Position numbers and translations under genes: made by a program. A DNA stretch of 64,000 nt from DASVHS01 sp038244815. Lineage in GTDB: Bacteria; Acidobacteriota; Thermoanaerobaculia; Gp7-AA8. The notes under the pieces were generated by a model. It had not been told where the DNA came from and searched no databases. It saw only the letters and a list, made by a program, of their open reading frames with translations. The stretch covers positions 62,001 through 126,000 of the forward strand of contig JBBRTB010000007.1 of assembly GCA_038244815.1 (NCBI GenBank). The letters run 5' to 3'. Below, piece by piece: positions 1 to 7,883 of the stretch; position 1 is the first letter of the stretch; each line of letters opens with the position of its first letter.

Positions 1-1
1 G

Positions 2-337
2 TATTTCGATGACCTGAACGTTTTCGGTGTGGCGATGAGCGGCCGCGATCAGCTCGATACGTTCGCTGCCGATGGTGCTCTGACAGAAACGGCGAGGCAC
101 CGGTACAGCGCCTTCTTCATCCAGGGGGATTACGTGATTCTTCCTCCGCTGCAGGCTTCGCTTCGATACGAGAACGTGAAGCCGCCGAGTGCCGCGGAAG
201 TCAAGTCCATCCGTGCGCTGAACGTGGGCCTGAGCTACTTCTTCTACGCAAACGTAAAAGGGATGCTCGAGTACCGCCGCGATCTGCGCGAATCGAAGAA
301 CTACACGCTCGACACCGTCCTGCGATTCGCTTTCTGA
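2..337 (+). CDS. C-terminal end of an outer-membrane beta-barrel protein (5' truncated)
   Basis: The reading frame enters from the left edge and stops with TGA at 335-337, giving the last 111 residues. Alternating hydrophobic and polar strands (for example AFFIQGDYVIL and ALNVGLSYFFYANVKGMLEYR) and a terminal FAF* are typical of barrels, where a C-terminal Phe is part of the BAM assembly signal. It lies 21 bases before the cupredoxin gene and on the same strand as the respiratory operon, so it may be the first visible gene of that operon. The substrate cannot be judged from this fragment; porin-like or capsule/cytochrome-partner barrels are all possible. Confidence 0.6.
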   Translation, partial: YFDDLNVFGVAMSGRDQLDTFAADGALTETARHRYSAFFIQGDYVILPPLQASLRYENVKPPSAAEVKSIRALNVGLSYFFYANVKGMLEYRRDLRESKNYTLDTVLRFAF

Positions 338-358
338 GCAACGAAAGGAGACTCATTC

Positions 359-937
359 GTGAAGTCACTCACTCTCATCGCGGTCCTTGCACTCGCAACG
401 ATGCCGGCCATCGCCGGCGACATCCACGGCAAAGTGGCGGCGCACGGCGTGCGCAACTCGGCCGATGCGGTCGTCTATGTCGATCGCATCGCCGGGAAGA
501 CGTTCCCGCCTCCAACCGAGCACGCGAAGTACGACCAGAAGAACATGCAGTTCGTTCCGCGCGTTCTGCCGGTGCTGGCCGGGACAACCGTCGACTTCCT
601 CAACTCCGACGCGCTGCTGCACAACGTCTTCTCTCCCGATGCCTGCGCCGAGCGCTTCAACCTCGGCACCTGGCCGCAGGGGCAGACGAAGAGCTTCACG
701 TTCAAGAAGGAGTGTTTTGCGTCCCTCCTCTGCAGGGTGCATCCGGAGATGGAAGGCTTCGTGGCCGCGCTGCCCACGCCGTACTTCGCCGTGACGTCCG
801 CCGACGGGTCGTATCACATTAAAGATGTTCCCGACGGCAGCTACACGGTCAAGGTGTGGCACCCGACGCTCAAAGCGGCGGAGAAGAAAGTCACCGTCGC
901 CGGGGCGACCGAGGCGAATTTCGAAATCGCCAAGTAA
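359..937 (+). CDS. Exported cupredoxin-like protein with C-terminal carboxypeptidase-regulatory-like domain
   Basis: 192 residues from a GTG start with AGGAG at 346-350, eight bases upstream. A short Sec signal ends about VAGDIHG. Residues 45-140 form a plastocyanin-like fold: a His in LLHNVFSP and a later C-x2-H-x2-M (LLCRVHPEMEG) supply the set expected of a type-1 copper site. The C-terminal 45 residues (SADGSYHIKDVPDGSYTVKVWHP) are a small CarboxypepD_reg/SpaA-like beta sandwich. Proteins of this shape often sit beside c-type cytochromes. Here it precedes the Rieske/cytochrome b genes, so a periplasmic electron carrier for that complex is the best inference. Copper binding is predicted, not shown. 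Confidence 0.8.
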   Translation: MKSLTLIAVLALATMPAIAGDIHGKVAAHGVRNSADAVVYVDRIAGKTFPPPTEHAKYDQKNMQFVPRVLPVLAGTTVDFLNSDALLHNVFSPDACAERFNLGTWPQGQTKSFTFKKECFASLLCRVHPEMEGFVAALPTPYFAVTSADGSYHIKDVPDGSYTVKVWHPTLKAAEKKVTVAGATEANFEIAK

Positions 938-939
938 TC

Positions 940-2769
940 ATGGCCGATCTCAGCCAGGAGTGGCTCGAGCGCAACTTCCCGTGCAAGTGGGCCTGCCCGG
1001 TGCACACCGAGGCGGGGAAGTATGTGACGCTGATCGCGGAGGGACGGTATCGCGAGGCTTATGCGGTGGCGCGCCGTCCCAATCCGCTGGCGTCGATCTG
1101 CGGTCGCATCTGCGCGGCGCCGTGTGAGTCGGTGTGCCGGCGCGGCGAGATCGATGCGCCGGTCTCCATCCGCGCGCTGAAGCGCTTCGTGACGGAGAAG
1201 TTCGGCGTCGAGAGCATGGTGGACTTCTCGGTGCTGTCGGAGATCTACGGGCACCGCACCGATCGTTACACGGAAAAAGTGGCCATCATCGGCTCGGGTC
1301 CCGCCGGCCTGGCCTGCGCCCACGATCTGGCGCTGTTCGGATATCCGGTGACGATCTTCGAGGCTGCGCCGGTGGCCGGCGGGATGCTGCGTCTGGGCGT
1401 GCCTGAATACCGGTTGCCGCGTGCGCTCATCCAACTCGAGATCAACGCCATCCTCTCCCTCGGTGTCGAGCTGCGCACCGGAGTGCGCATCGGGAAGGAC
1501 CTCTCGCTTTCCGATCTCAAGGCCCAAGGGTACGCGGCGATCTTCCTTGCGGTCGGCTCGATGCGCAGTCGCGACCTGGCCATTCCGGGCATGGATCAGG
1601 ACGGAGTCCTCAAGGGCGTCGACTATCTGCTCAACATCAACCTCGGCTACAAGGTCGAGATGGGGCGGCGCGTCGTGGTGATCGGCGGCGGCAACGTCGC
1701 GCTCGATGTCGCGCGCACGGCCGCGCGCGGAGGCGAACAGGCGAACCTGCAGCGGAATCTATCGATCGTGCAGGCCATGGACGTGGCGCGAAGCGCGGTC
1801 CGGTTCGGCGCGCGCGAAGTCACGGTCTGTTGTCTCGAGTCCGAGAGCGAGATGCCGGCGTCGCGCGAAGAGGTCGACGAGGCCGCGATCGAAGGGGTGA
1901 AGTTCGTCTATCACGCCGGCCCCAAGCGGATCGTCGGCGACGGAAAGACCGCGTCGGGGATCGAGTTCCTTCGCGTGGCGCGTGTCTTCGACGAGCACGG
2001 GCGGTTCGATCCGAAGTTCGTCGAGGGCTCGGAATTCACGATGGACACCGACACGGTGATCGTGGCCATCGGCCAGACCGGCGACTTCTCGTTTCTGCAA
2101 CCGGAAGACGGAGTGGACACGCGCGGCGGGCGCATCATCATCGATCCCGACACCATGGCCACGACCGCGCCGGGGATTTTCTCGGGCGGCGACGCGGCGT
2201 TCGGTCCGCGCATCGCCATCCAGGCGGTGGCGAACGGGAAGCACGCGGCCCGGTCGATCGACACACACCTTCGCGGCGTCGTACGTCCGGACGCGGACAG
2301 TGCCACCGAGATCATCATCGAGCCGCGATGGGATCGCGACCTCGGCTTCGAGGGCGTTCCCAGGCAGAAGCCGCCCTCCCGGCCGCTGGCGCGACGCATC
2401 GGGATCGCCGAGGTCGAGGAATGCTTCAGCGAGGGGGCGGCGCGGCGCGAGGGGAGCCGCTGCCTGCGCTGCTGGACGAACACGATTTTCGAGCAGCGGC
2501 CCGAGCGGGGCACCGAATGCATCCTGTGCGGCGGCTGCCAGGACATCTGTCCCGAGAACTGCATCGAGATCGTGTCCGCAACGCGTATCGCGTCGATCCC
2601 CGGCCACACCCGCGAGCTTGCTCCGGTGATCATCGGCAACGTTCACATCGGCTCGGTCATCCTGAAAAACGAAGAGGTCTGCATCCGCTGCGGATTGTGC
2701 GCGGCCCGTTGCCCGACCGGCACGATCACGATGCGCAGCTTCCAGCGAAAGGAGAACTCCGTTGCCTGA
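940..2769 (+). CDS. NfnL/GltD-like FAD-dependent NAD(P)-binding oxidoreductase with two C-terminal [4Fe-4S] ferredoxin motifs
   Basis: 609 residues from ATG 940, two bases after the previous stop. An N-terminal Cys cluster (PCKWACPVH and CGRICAAPCESVC) matches the Fe-S domain of the GltD/NfnL/PreT family. A first dinucleotide fold (IIGSGPAG, near residue 110) binds FAD and a second (VVIGGGNVALD) binds NAD(P). The C-terminus has CILCGGCQDIC and CIRCGLCAARC, each a CxxCxxCxxxC ferredoxin motif. There is no signal peptide, so it is cytoplasmic. The following Rieske start lies inside this gene's end, an 8-base overlap that points to a shared complex. The likely role is to pass electrons between NAD(P)H or ferredoxin and the membrane quinone/cytochrome b module; direction and partner are inferred. 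Confidence 0.85.
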   Translation: MADLSQEWLERNFPCKWACPVHTEAGKYVTLIAEGRYREAYAVARRPNPLASICGRICAAPCESVCRRGEIDAPVSIRALKRFVTEKFGVESMVDFSVLSEIYGHRTDRYTEKVAIIGSGPAGLACAHDLALFGYPVTIFEAAPVAGGMLRLGVPEYRLPRALIQLEINAILSLGVELRTGVRIGKDLSLSDLKAQGYAAIFLAVGSMRSRDLAIPGMDQDGVLKGVDYLLNINLGYKVEMGRRVVVIGGGNVALDVARTAARGGEQANLQRNLSIVQAMDVARSAVRFGAREVTVCCLESESEMPASREEVDEAAIEGVKFVYHAGPKRIVGDGKTASGIEFLRVARVFDEHGRFDPKFVEGSEFTMDTDTVIVAIGQTGDFSFLQPEDGVDTRGGRIIIDPDTMATTAPGIFSGGDAAFGPRIAIQAVANGKHAARSIDTHLRGVVRPDADSATEIIIEPRWDRDLGFEGVPRQKPPSRPLARRIGIAEVEECFSEGAARREGSRCLRCWTNTIFEQRPERGTECILCGGCQDICPENCIEIVSATRIASIPGHTRELAPVIIGNVHIGSVILKNEEVCIRCGLCAARCPTGTITMRSFQRKENSVA

Positions 2770-3250
2770 CCGTGACGAATTGACCGACGACGAGAAGCCC
2801 GACGTCTCGCGACGAGAGTTCTTCGGACGCATCGGGGTCAGCGCATGCGCAGTGGCCGCCGTCGGATCCAGTGTGGTCACGCTCGACTATCTGAAGCCGA
2901 AGGTGCTGTTCGAGCCGTCCACCTCGTTCATCGCCGGCACGCCGCTCGATTTCTCCGACGGCGTCGTGCGATTCCAGAAGGAAAAGAAGGCCTACGTCAT
3001 CGGAAAGTCCGGCGGCGTCTATGCGCTCTCCGCGGTCTGCACGCACCTCGGATGCATCACCCGCTTCAAGTCAGACGAGAGAGTGATCGCCTGCCCGTGC
3101 CATGGAAGCCGGTTCGATCTCGAGGGAAACGTGATTCATGGCCCGGCGCCGCGGCCGTTGCCGTGGCTCGATGTCACCGAGGACGCCCAGGGAAACCTCG
3201 TCGTCGACACCGGGATCGTGATTTCTCACGGAAAGGTGTTCAAGGTATGA
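2762..3250 (+). CDS. Rieske [2Fe-2S] protein of a cytochrome b complex
   Basis: 162 residues. The TTG start at 2762 is chosen because AAAGGAG at 2748-2754 sits seven bases upstream; the start overlaps the previous gene by 8 bases. A twin-arginine motif (SRREFFGRIG) leads a hydrophobic anchor (residues 25-45), as in many Rieske proteins that stay attached by an uncleaved Tat segment. The cluster-binding boxes are CTHLGC and CPCHGSRF, with both Cys-His pairs present. The gene ends ATGA into cytochrome b. It would take electrons from quinol at the Qo site and hand them to the c-type cytochromes encoded downstream. Confidence 0.93.
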   Translation: MPDRDELTDDEKPDVSRREFFGRIGVSACAVAAVGSSVVTLDYLKPKVLFEPSTSFIAGTPLDFSDGVVRFQKEKKAYVIGKSGGVYALSAVCTHLGCITRFKSDERVIACPCHGSRFDLEGNVIHGPAPRPLPWLDVTEDAQGNLVVDTGIVISHGKVFKV

Positions 3251-3981
3251 CCGTCGCCGAGTGGGTCCGCGGCACGTCCGTCTACCGGTCGGTCATCCGC
3301 CACGGCCTGGAGGACACCAATCGCAACCGGTCGCTGATCATTTTCGAGAATCTCTTCCTCCACGTGCATCCGGTGAAGGTGCGCGAGAAGACGCTCCGCT
3401 TCACGCATACGTTCTGGCTCGGTGGCATCACGCTGGCGTCGATGATCGTGCTGATCGCGACGGGCGTGCTGCTGATGTTCTATTACCACCCGTCGGTTCC
3501 GCAGGCGTACCGAGACATGAAGGAGCTGCAGTACGTCGTCGACAACGGCGTGTTCCTGCGCAACATGCACCGCTGGGCTGCACACCTGATGGTCATCAGC
3601 GCGGGCCTGCACATGCTGCGCGTGTTCTACCACCGCGCGTACCGGCCGCCGCGCCAGTTCAACTGGGTCGTGGGCGTGCTTTTGCTCATCATCACGCTCG
3701 GGCTTTCGTACACCGGATATCTCCTGCCGTGGGATCAACTGGCTTTCTGGGGCGTGTCGGTGGGGACGAACATGGCCAAGCAGGCCCCGCTCGTCGGCGA
3801 GACGCTGCGCTTCTATCTCCTCGGCGGCAACATCGTTTCGGAGAACGCGCTGCTGCGCTTCTACGTGCTGCACTGCGTCGTCCTGCCCGTGGCACTGCTC
3901 CTTCTTGTCTCCGTGCACATCTGGCGTGTTCGCAAGGACGGTGGCGTGCAGGGGCCGCCCGAGCGCGAGGAGAGGTCATGA
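3247..3981 (+). CDS. Cytochrome b, N-terminal (b6-type) subunit
   Basis: 244 residues starting at ATG 3247, overlapping the Rieske stop by four bases. Four membrane helices are visible. The haem-ligand histidines fall in the second helix (MHRWAAHLMVISAGLH) and the fourth (LHCVVLPVALLLLVSVHIW), the standard two-pairs pattern for bL and bH haems. The helix between them includes YTGYLLPWDQ, the conserved Qo-side segment. Only the four-helix haem-binding half is here; the remaining helices are in the next gene, as in b6f-type and many non-proteobacterial bc complexes. Translationally coupled to both neighbours. Confidence 0.93.
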   Translation: MTVAEWVRGTSVYRSVIRHGLEDTNRNRSLIIFENLFLHVHPVKVREKTLRFTHTFWLGGITLASMIVLIATGVLLMFYYHPSVPQAYRDMKELQYVVDNGVFLRNMHRWAAHLMVISAGLHMLRVFYHRAYRPPRQFNWVVGVLLLIITLGLSYTGYLLPWDQLAFWGVSVGTNMAKQAPLVGETLRFYLLGGNIVSENALLRFYVLHCVVLPVALLLLVSVHIWRVRKDGGVQGPPEREERS

Positions 3982-4742
3982 GCGACATTCATCTGATCGA
4001 ATCGAACGATCCATTGGCGACGCCGTGGCACGTGGCGTTGATCCGTCCCGATCAACGGACATCGATCCGCGAGAGCGACGAGCGCTTCGTGATGACCTTC
4101 CCGCACCTCATCGTGCGGGAGGTGATCCTGTTCCAGCTCGTCGTCATCGCTTTGTCGCTCGCGGCGATTTTCGTCGACGCGCCGCTGGAGAGCATTGCCA
4201 ATCCCGTGGAGACTCCGAATCCCGCCAAAGCGCCGTGGTACTTCCTCGGTTTGCAGGAGCTGCTGCACTACTTTCCGCCGGTCGTGGCGGGGGTGCTGCT
4301 GCCCGGTCTGGTCGTGATCGGCCTGATCGTCATTCCGTATGCCCGCGTCAATCTCGAGGCCCGTCCGCTGTGGGAGCGCACTTCCCGAATCAAGACGGCC
4401 CTGGTCGCCGCGGTCGTATTCGCGCTCATCGTCCTCTTCGCCGCATTTCAATGCTGGCCCGTCGTGATCCCGACGGCGCTCATCGGCGCCGCCGCGCTCC
4501 TGGCGAAGCGCACCCATGTCATTCCGAGCCGCGAAGACGGCGAGCAAACTGGCTTGGGGGCCGGCCGCCCGGATTCCTCGTGGTCTGCGGGGATGAGACG
4601 GTGGCTCTGGGAAGTGACGCTTCCCGAATGGATCATGACCTGGTTCGTGGTCATGGCCATGATTCTCACGATCATCGGAACGTTCTTCCGCGGTCCGGGA
4701 TGGTCATGGGTCTGGCCGTGGATGGAGATGCCACGGGGGTAG
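3978..4742 (+). CDS. Cytochrome b, C-terminal (subunit IV-like) subunit carrying an inserted repeat-derived segment
   Basis: 254 residues, starting ATG 3978 inside the stop of the previous gene. Hydrophobic helices are at about 48-68, 98-122, 140-175 and 218-240. The Qo-loop motif reads PNPAKAPWYFLGLQELL, so APWY stands where PEWY is usual. Subunit IV proteins are commonly near 160 residues; this one is longer. Residues about 181-206 (VIPSREDGEQ to SSWSAG) are hydrophilic and are encoded by a dispersed palindromic repeat lodged in frame (separate entry). Four bases separate the stop and ATG of the octahaem gene, after a short gap. Confidence 0.88.
   Translation: MSDIHLIESNDPLATPWHVALIRPDQRTSIRESDERFVMTFPHLIVREVILFQLVVIALSLAAIFVDAPLESIANPVETPNPAKAPWYFLGLQELLHYFPPVVAGVLLPGLVVIGLIVIPYARVNLEARPLWERTSRIKTALVAAVVFALIVLFAAFQCWPVVIPTALIGAAALLAKRTHVIPSREDGEQTGLGAGRPDSSWSAGMRRWLWEVTLPEWIMTWFVVMAMILTIIGTFFRGPGWSWVWPWMEMPRG
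4518..4601. repeat. Dispersed palindromic repeat inside the cytochrome b subunit 2 gene (diverged copy)
   Basis: The left arm begins GTCATTCCGAGCCGCGAAGA and the right arm contains CCCGGATTCCTCG. Both match the intact 94-base palindrome at 32709-32802, with the same order and orientation. The left arm is near identical over about 27 bases. The right arm is diverged after CCTCG, so the hairpin is no longer perfect. The insert keeps the frame open and adds roughly 26 residues. Confidence 0.8.
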
Positions 4743-4748
4743 GGGACG

Positions 4749-6737
4749 ATGCGATCACTCGGCCGGTTGTTCGCGCTTTCCAGTATGGCCTTCCTGGCGG
4801 TGCTCGGCGTGTCGCCGATCAAAAACGCGCTGCGGCCGTACCGCTCGATCCAGCAGGATTTCCGCCGCGCCGGAATCGCCCGGGCCACGAATCTGAAAGC
4901 CGCGCAGGTGTACCAGTCGCGGCCGATCGCGATTCAGCAGATCTGGATTCCGGAGCTCGACAACCGCGTTGACCGCTGCACGACCTGTCACCTCGGCATC
5001 GCCGACGATGCCATGGCTGACGCGCCCCAGCCGTTCCGCCGTCATCCCACCACGCCGCACACGCCGAAGGACTTCGAGCGATTCGGCTGCACGGTGTGTC
5101 ACGGCGGGGAAGGACTGGCGACGTCGATCGAGGATGCGCACGGCACCTCCCCCGATTCGACGTCACCGATCATTCCGGCCGCGTACGCCGAAGCAGGCTG
5201 CGGCCGGTGTCATGACTCGATCACGGTCACCGATGCGCCGACGCTATCGCAGGGGCGCGCGCTGATGGAGCGGTCGAACTGCTACGCATGCCATGCCGCG
5301 CGCGGTCACGAAGATTTTCGATCCGATGCCCCGCCGCTCGACACGATCGCGGTCAAGACCGGCGGCGTGTGGCTGCAGCACTGGCTGGCCAATCCGAAGG
5401 CGGTCGATGCGAACGCGGTCATGCCGAACTTCCGGCTCAATCAGCAGGAGATCGCCGAGCTCTCGAACTATCTCTTCAGCCGGCCGGTGCCCGCTGAGCT
5501 TCAGCACGCCATCGATCTCGCCAATGCGGAACCTCCCGGCGATGCCGTGCACGGCAAGACGCTGTTCGCGGAATCGCGATGCATCACCTGTCATACCGTC
5601 GACGGCAAGGGCAATGGCTCAGCGCCGGAGCTGGGCATGATCGCGTCGCGCGCCACTCGGGGATGGTTGATCGCATTCCTCCGGAATCCGCACGCGTTCA
5701 ACCCGCGCACGCGGATGCCGCAATATGGGTTCACCGACTCCGACGTGCGCGACATCGTCGCGTACTTTGGGGATGAGCTGCGCGATTTCGACGCGCCGAA
5801 GGACATCCTCGATCCGGTGCGCGTCAATCAGACCCTGGCTGAGAAAGGCGCGAAGTTCTTCAAGAGCGCCGGCTGCTTCGCATGTCACGCCGGTGCCACG
5901 GGCGAGTCGGAACGATTCGGACCGGATCTCGACGGCATTGGGGACCGCCGCGCCCAATCGCTCGACTTCGGCAGGCGCGCGGATCTGCCTCGTACCCTCG
6001 ATGCGTGGCTTGTGGCGAAGATCAGTGACCCGCGTTCTTTCGCCACGGGTCTGAAGATGCCGACTTTCTCGTTCGACGCCTCGCAACGCAGGGCCATCGC
6101 CACCGCGCTGCTGGCGATCCCGGCCAAGCCTGTTCCGGAGTCCTATCGCTATGCGCCGCCGCAGCCATTCGCACAGATTCCGGCCGGGGTGATCGGAGAA
6201 ATGATCACGCGCTACCGCTGCTTGTCGTGTCATCAGATCGGCGGAAAAGGGGGTGACACCTCCACCGCCGCGCTCACGTTCGAAGGCAGCAAAGTCAATC
6301 GCGACTGGCTCGCCAAATACCTGGTCGTTCCTTACTCCATCCGCCCGATTCTGCCTGAGCGCATGCCGGTGCTGAAAATGTCGCCGGCCGAGGCGGAGAA
6401 GCTCGCAGATGCCATCGAGACGTGGTACGTCGATCCTTCGGTTGCCGACGATCCATTCGCCGGCCATCCGCAGTCGGATCGCGATCCGGCAGAAGGCGCC
6501 CGCCTCTACACCACACTCGGCTGCCGTTCCTGTCACATCAACGGTGGCAGCGGCGGTTACTACGGTCCGCCTCTCACCGACACACCTGCGCGCCTCAAGC
6601 CGGGATGGGTCTATCGCTATCTACGGAATCCGCAGCGCTGGCGCGCGGATGTGCGCTGCCCGAACTATGGCCTCACGGAAACCGACGCGCTGCGGCTCAC
6701 CGCATTTCTCGAGACGCCGCCGGAGAAGAAGCCATGA
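4749..6737 (+). CDS. Octahaem c-type cytochrome of the bc-like complex
   Basis: 662 residues. An N-terminal hydrophobic segment (residues 5-22) acts as signal or anchor. Eight CxxCH haem sites are present: CTTCH, CTVCH, CGRCH, CYACH, CITCH, CFACH, CLSCH and CRSCH. The first three are clustered within about 120 residues; the later ones sit in cytochrome c-like repeats of 90-120 residues, each followed by a distal MPxF/MPQYG type Met motif. It replaces the usual cytochrome c1 or f of the complex, and would move electrons from the Rieske centre through the periplasm. The ATG of the next gene overlaps the stop. Confidence 0.92.
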   Translation: MRSLGRLFALSSMAFLAVLGVSPIKNALRPYRSIQQDFRRAGIARATNLKAAQVYQSRPIAIQQIWIPELDNRVDRCTTCHLGIADDAMADAPQPFRRHPTTPHTPKDFERFGCTVCHGGEGLATSIEDAHGTSPDSTSPIIPAAYAEAGCGRCHDSITVTDAPTLSQGRALMERSNCYACHAARGHEDFRSDAPPLDTIAVKTGGVWLQHWLANPKAVDANAVMPNFRLNQQEIAELSNYLFSRPVPAELQHAIDLANAEPPGDAVHGKTLFAESRCITCHTVDGKGNGSAPELGMIASRATRGWLIAFLRNPHAFNPRTRMPQYGFTDSDVRDIVAYFGDELRDFDAPKDILDPVRVNQTLAEKGAKFFKSAGCFACHAGATGESERFGPDLDGIGDRRAQSLDFGRRADLPRTLDAWLVAKISDPRSFATGLKMPTFSFDASQRRAIATALLAIPAKPVPESYRYAPPQPFAQIPAGVIGEMITRYRCLSCHQIGGKGGDTSTAALTFEGSKVNRDWLAKYLVVPYSIRPILPERMPVLKMSPAEAEKLADAIETWYVDPSVADDPFAGHPQSDRDPAEGARLYTTLGCRSCHINGGSGGYYGPPLTDTPARLKPGWVYRYLRNPQRWRADVRCPNYGLTETDALRLTAFLETPPEKKP

Positions 6738-7129
6738 AGATCGTGCGCGTGCTGTTCGTTGTGGTGCTGGTGATGTCGATCGGCTGCCGGACAAAGGTGC
6801 GGGCGCCGGAAGGCGTCGTGGCGTCCCGGCCGTCTCTCTATGAGCTGGAGATCGGGAAGAAGGTTTACCAGCGCTATTGCGTTGGCTGCCATGGGGATAC
6901 GGGCCAGGGAGACGGCTTCAACTCGTTCAATCTGGACCCGCATCCGCGCGACCTCTCCGATCCCAGGTTCCAGAAAACGAAGACAGATGCGGACCTCGCC
7001 GACGCCATTCGCCGCGGGGGAGCGGGGGTGGGGTTATCGAGTCTGATGCCTCCGTGGGGAAAAACGCTGGATGCCGCGCACGTCGACGCGGTCGTCGTTT
7101 ATCTCCGCTCTATCCGCCGATCCTCATGA
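6734..7129 (+). CDS. Monohaem cytochrome c lipoprotein
   Basis: 131 residues, ATG 6734 overlapping the octahaem stop. The N-terminus ends in a lipobox-like VMSIGC, so the mature protein is probably lipid-anchored at Cys18. One haem site, CVGCHGDTGQGDG, and a distal Met in LMPPWGKTL give a class I cytochrome c of the cytochrome c oxidase caa3/alternative-complex type. As the last gene of the operon it may deliver electrons to a terminal oxidase; no oxidase genes are in the window. Confidence 0.88.
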   Translation: MKIVRVLFVVVLVMSIGCRTKVRAPEGVVASRPSLYELEIGKKVYQRYCVGCHGDTGQGDGFNSFNLDPHPRDLSDPRFQKTKTDADLADAIRRGGAGVGLSSLMPPWGKTLDAAHVDAVVVYLRSIRRSS

Positions 7130-7161
7130 TTAAATGATCAGACAGACTGCGGTCAACGGCG

Positions 7162-7833
7162 GTGTTGAAGAATCTACCTGCTTCCTACCCGGACCTGGAG
7201 CCGTTGTTTCGCGCTCTGGAGGGATCTCCCGACCCGCTGTTCGTCACGGACCGCCGCAATCACGTCGTCTTCTGGAACGAAGCGGCCTGCCAGCTGCTCG
7301 GATTCGATCGTGACGAAGCGCTCGGCGCCGATTGCGCGGAACTTCTGCGCGGCTGTGATCCATCGGCTAATCGCTATTGCGACGAGAACTGTCCGATCAT
7401 GCACATCGCCAATCGCGGTGACGTCGTGCGCGAATTCAACCTGAGCCTTCGAACCAGAGACGATCTGGTGGTGAAGGTGGACGTCAGTGTCCTGCAACTG
7501 CGTGCCGGACGGGCGGACGACTACTTCCTCGTGCATATACTCAGACCCGCGCAGCCGCCGCAACGGGCCGTGACGACGGACATGGCGCAACCGCCGCGCC
7601 CGCATCTGGTCACCGCACGGGAGTCGGACGACGCGCGCGTCCGAAGGCTCACGGCCCGGGAAGTGGAAGTTCTGGGCATGCTCGCAGCGGGACGGACGAC
7701 GCCGGAGATCGCCGAGCGCCTGCACATCTCACAGCTCACCGCGCGCAGTCACATTCAGAACATGCTCGAGAAGCTCGAGGTTCACTCGAAGGCGGAGGCT
7801 GTCGCATTCGCGTTCCAGAAGAATCTCACGTGA
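7162..7833 (+). CDS. PAS-LuxR transcriptional regulator with a Cys-rich PAS domain
   Basis: 223 residues from GTG 7162, 32 bases after the cytochrome operon. Residues 15-125 form a PAS domain (DPLFVTDRRNHVVFWNEAAC). It carries an unusual set of cysteines at 43, 58, 65, 73 and 77, the last two as RYCDENCP. The C-terminus (about 160-215) is a LuxR/GerE helix-turn-helix: LTAREVEVLGMLAAGRTTPEIAERL. There is no receiver domain and no membrane segment, so it is a one-component cytosolic regulator. Its position suggests redox or ligand control of the respiratory genes. No Shine-Dalgarno motif is visible before the GTG. Confidence 0.82.
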   Translation: MLKNLPASYPDLEPLFRALEGSPDPLFVTDRRNHVVFWNEAACQLLGFDRDEALGADCAELLRGCDPSANRYCDENCPIMHIANRGDVVREFNLSLRTRDDLVVKVDVSVLQLRAGRADDYFLVHILRPAQPPQRAVTTDMAQPPRPHLVTARESDDARVRRLTAREVEVLGMLAAGRTTPEIAERLHISQLTARSHIQNMLEKLEVHSKAEAVAFAFQKNLT

Positions 7834-7883
7834 AATTCCGGACTGCGTCACACTGATCTTCATCGCCACGCACTGGTCGGACC

